Source: Apophysomyces variabilis
Lineage: Eukaryota; Mucoromycota; Mucoromycetes; Mucorales; Mucoraceae
Direction: 5' to 3'
Assembly: GCA_002749535.1 (NCBI GenBank)
Contig: MZZL01000406.1
Location: forward strand, 184,795 to 248,794
Length of the DNA stretch: 64,000 nt
Shown here: positions 61,001-64,000 of the stretch, piece after piece
Layout: every line of letters starts with the position of its first letter
How positions within the stretch are numbered: the stretch's first letter is position 1
Program-made: the position numbers and the translations under genes
The notes under the pieces: generated by a model
Databases searched by the model: none
What the model was told of the DNA's origin: nothing
The model's input: only the letters and a program-made list of their open reading frames with translations

Positions 61001-64000
61001 GACATTCCCATATATCTCAATAGCGGAATCTAGGTCATTTTGTTTCATCTTGACAAAGCCTATCACGCTTTGCAAACTTGCTTCTTCGTATAAGAATTCT
61101 TCTCCCTTGCAAATATGACTTCAGTAAAAGAACAGATATCTATCGTGCACTTACTTTGGGCCGGATTGATTTTGCTTCTTCTAAACTTGCTAAACACTTT
61201 TCCAAACAGCCACTACGTGCTTGTAGATCGCTGAGGTCAATCAGGAAGCGATAAATCATTATTTTGGACTGAATTTTGATTCCAAGTAATCGACCTTGTT
61301 CAAAGCAGTATTGAGCTTCTTTTCGTGTACCATGGATCATATGGAGGCGTCCAAGATGCCGCAGACAGGCGCTGATTTTCTGTATCCAGTTTATCAGAAA
61401 AGAATTACTCTCAGTTATTGTAACGTACCTGGGAAATACCCCATTGAGCTTCTCTGAATGCAATATCGGTAGCTGCACTATTGTCATTTTGTGTAGGTTG
61501 TTTTATGTCATTTTCGTTTCCGATAGGCTTAGATCCAAAAGGATCTTGTACTGCTGTGTCCTCTCGGCGGCTTGAAATCTTGTTTTGGATAAGAGTTGTA
61601 CATCTGTTTAGCGTCCGAAGAGCTGTTTTGCAGTCATCAATTGCTGCAATAAGCGTGTCCTACAAGGGGTATTTCATCAGATGATGCTCACTTAAAGCAA
61701 TTAGACGTACATTATTCAACGCTATCAGTGACCGAACCAAATAAGCATCTGCCAATGTCAACATCTTCGTGAGACGTAGCCGTGCGGAGCGAATAGGGTG
61801 CCGTTCCGATCCTTCGTTGTTAAAATCCCATAGTTTCTTTCCTAATCGCAAAATTTGCTGACTTCTACTGTAGTGTGAGATACCACGTGTAAAAGCTGGA
61901 AAGAAAATGCTCACTTTTTCGTCGTATTTGGCGCCCGCGCGAGATCCTGTGCGTGTAGAACCAGATAGGTAAGTTCCGATTCTGCCGAGCATGGTTTTGT
62001 CTGGATAAGCGATTTTGCCCGCGAAAATTCGAGCGATGCTTTGCCAACGTATCCACGCTCGCTGTATATCTTCCCTAACTTGGCATATATGTGGATGCAT
62101 GCTACAAGACAAAAAATTTAGCGTGTTACTATAGTTAGTACACCATACCGGAAGTCTTATCTATATCGCTTGCCCGCAAGCCGTTATTGAGCTTCAGCAT
62201 TAATCTTAAAGTATTTATCTGGTATGTTAGCCGCTGATGGACTCCAAACAGATCCGAAAGCATTCCTAAATAAATACAGCGAGTTATGGATATCAACAAA
62301 TTTTTACAAGCACCAAATATGGAACGTTGTAGTCAATAAAAGGATACGAAGATGATCATATAGTCCTTCAATATCGTCAACGTTTCGCTGTACTAGCTGA
62401 ATCTTCTCCTTTGAGGGAGAAGCTTCATAGAACGGCTTAATATCGGACAAAAGGGATCTCCAGAGCTCAATAGCAGAACCGAACGTATGCATAGCATCTC
62501 TATTAAGCTCATGGTTGCAAATCGCTATCCAAGAGTTGGCGAGAGCGAGATAATGCTGTCGACAATGAACAAGGTTGGAATCCTCGCCAAAAACCTAAAT
62601 CACTGAAATAAGTATGGGCCTTTTTTGAATTTCAAAGCACATATACTTTTGAGGCAAGCAAACTTTTAGCTTCCATAGCAGATTCCAGGGCTGACCTTAT
62701 AGCAGTATCTGGGGCCAGACGTTTTGATCGCTCAATGCGAACTTTATCGAGTAAAGCCCTGTTATAGCCCATCCAAAGTAAGACCTTGCGAATGATTTGG
62801 AAAGGGAGTGAACGTACCTGGCTCGACGAATAGGATAACTTTCACAGGTGTAATGGTGTAGTAGAATATTAACTAGTTTCGACTGCTGTCTGGTGAGGTC
62901 CATCTTGGCAGATAAGGCATGAAGGACTTTAAGTTCGCATTCCAATAGGACAGACAGTTGCATTGAACTGAGAGTAGTGGTATCCATGATGTCACTTGCA
63001 AATGTCACATCCTGGTCAGCTGCCACGATAGATGATCGTAAGAAACGGTCAATTAACTTTGGGATTAAAGGATTTTGTTGTGCAAGAGTTGATATAGATT
63101 CACTGGCTGCGTGCTTGACGAATACTTCGATAGTCGTGCTTGGCAACCGTTTTAACGCCAGTCGGAATGCCTTGGTGCCGTCCTAGATTAAACGATGAGA
63201 TGGACAGATTTTCTATAATAATACTGATTACCTCAAACTCGTTGCTTTTTACGCAGCATATTCCTAATGTTTCGTATCGCTTGCACAAATGAAGTCTACC
63301 AGCAACCGTGCTAGCTCTGTCTTCATCTTTTTCCAGCAGTATACAGCCTTTTCGAAGTGCGTACGTCGCCTTCGAATAAAAGTTTGCTGTGACCATTGCA
63401 GTACCAATGCTATAGTATTCGGCAGACAGCCAACGGTAGCCAGAGGGAAACTGGAAATCCCTGCAAAATACTTCAGCATCCGAGAGAAACCTGTATGCTT
63501 CCTCATGTGTGTGTAATAGCTCAACATCAAAATATATCCTTGATAGTAGAAGCATGATATCAACAAAAGCAAGTTTGATATTCTTTGTTAACGGCATATG
63601 GTTGCCATTATCGTTCTGTGACTGAACAGCGCTTTAGATTAGTGCACTACTTAGACCCGTTTAATACCTTTTTCATTATTGTGGATAGGATGGCTGATAG
63701 CGATTCTTGGCATGGGTCAAGCACTTGCACAATTGTTTGAATCACCTCTTTCCATGGTCCAAACTCCTTTTCGCCGTTAGACAACTGCCTAGGAGGCGTT
63801 GCGTAGCTGTTATCGTCGGAGGCTACATCGCTAGTTGACTTTTCAAAGCTTTTAACAATCATGTCGTGTAAGTTCGAGCAACTTTGACGAAACGCATTAA
63901 TGCTCTTGCATAATGTAGACATGATACGATTGCTATTCTCTTGTTCTAGATTCGCTTCTTCCAATGTTCTTGGGAACATTTTCAGGTAATAAGCGGCTTC
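58089..64000 (-). CDS. ESP1: Separase (peptidase C50), 5' end outside window
   Basis: The caspase-fold protease that cleaves cohesin at anaphase. The 3' exons read in order: 62101-61711, 61659-61429, 61379-61155, 61105-60936, 60882-60848, 60786-60724, 60677-60589, 60535-60442, 60391-60149, 60092-59488, 59443-59198, 59140-58791, 58741-58658, 58602-58438, 58387-58215 and 58138-58089; all keep phase. Further coding blocks to the window end (62304-62492, 62697-63146, 63100-63597, 63647-63979) form the helical, TPR-like N-terminal part, but their joins are not all resolved. Catalytic His lies in YFGHSAGQS (58590-58592) and catalytic Cys in LLVGCSSGALD (58512-58514). HMFPWESVPV, SRLPCISFLRDR and VVANLWDVTDKS are classic separase blocks. 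Reading continues past 64000, so the start is missing. Confidence 0.92.

Noticed and set aside
1..64000. CRISPR array or bacterial-type operon
   Set aside because: No regularly spaced direct repeats and no run of co-directional, intron-less genes; the genes here have spliceosomal introns.

Overview
The window reads as nuclear DNA of an early-diverging filamentous fungus, most likely Mucoromycota (Mucorales-like). Genes carry many short GT-AG introns, mostly about 45 to 100 nt. Recognisable products are eukaryotic and fungal: RIO1 kinase, Zn2Cys6 regulators, a homeodomain factor, a three-repeat Myb, a Set5-type SET/MYND protein, Opi1, class V myosin, a TFG-like PB1 protein and separase. F-box/LRR-type genes and an RNA-guided-nuclease-like (Fanzor/TnpB) relic fit the same group. 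No species can be named from sequence alone. All exon maps were made by hand from reading frame, splice sites and family motifs.

Layout. 0-1 kb: 3' part of RIO1 (+). 1.4-3.6 kb: a fungal transcription-factor-domain protein with no visible zinc cluster (-). 5.4-8.25 kb: a nine-exon Zn2Cys6 regulator (-). 10.9-12.1 kb: an F-box/LRR-like gene (+). 14.1-15.2 kb: homeobox gene (+). 15.2-20.1 kb: long gene-poor stretch. 20.1-21.9 kb: Myb gene (+). 23.3-24.7 kb: SET5-like gene (+). 27.3-29.0 kb: OPI1-like gene (-). 30.9-37.0 kb: a decaying block with an F-box/LRR pseudogene and a broken Fanzor-like gene, both on the minus strand. 38.1-39.0 kb: mitochondrial DUF1640 coiled-coil protein (+). 39-43 kb: gene-poor. 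43.0-48.6 kb: class V myosin (+, 20 exons). 48.8-50.3 kb: WW-domain, proline-rich protein (+). 50.7-52.0 kb: unrecognised protein (-). 53.4-53.7 kb: 64-residue proline-rich protein with a Cys tail (+). 55.9-57.4 kb: TFG-like PB1 protein (+). 58.1-64.0 kb: separase, catalytic C-terminus present, N-terminus beyond the window (-).

The genes are independent eukaryotic units, not an operon. Several neighbours are convergent: RIO1 with the 1.4 kb regulator, SET5 with OPI1, the WW gene with the 50.7 kb gene, and TFG-like with separase. Two touch secretion and membrane traffic (myosin V, TFG-like), two deal with transcription or chromatin (Myb, SET5), and OPI1 suggests control of phospholipid synthesis.

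The most unusual object is the Fanzor-like relic at 34.1-37.0 kb. It keeps the RuvC-I, RuvC-II and RuvC-III signatures and most of a zinc ribbon, but shows about three frameshifts and a lost zinc Cys. It lies beside an F-box gene inactivated by a Trp-to-stop change and two frameshifts.
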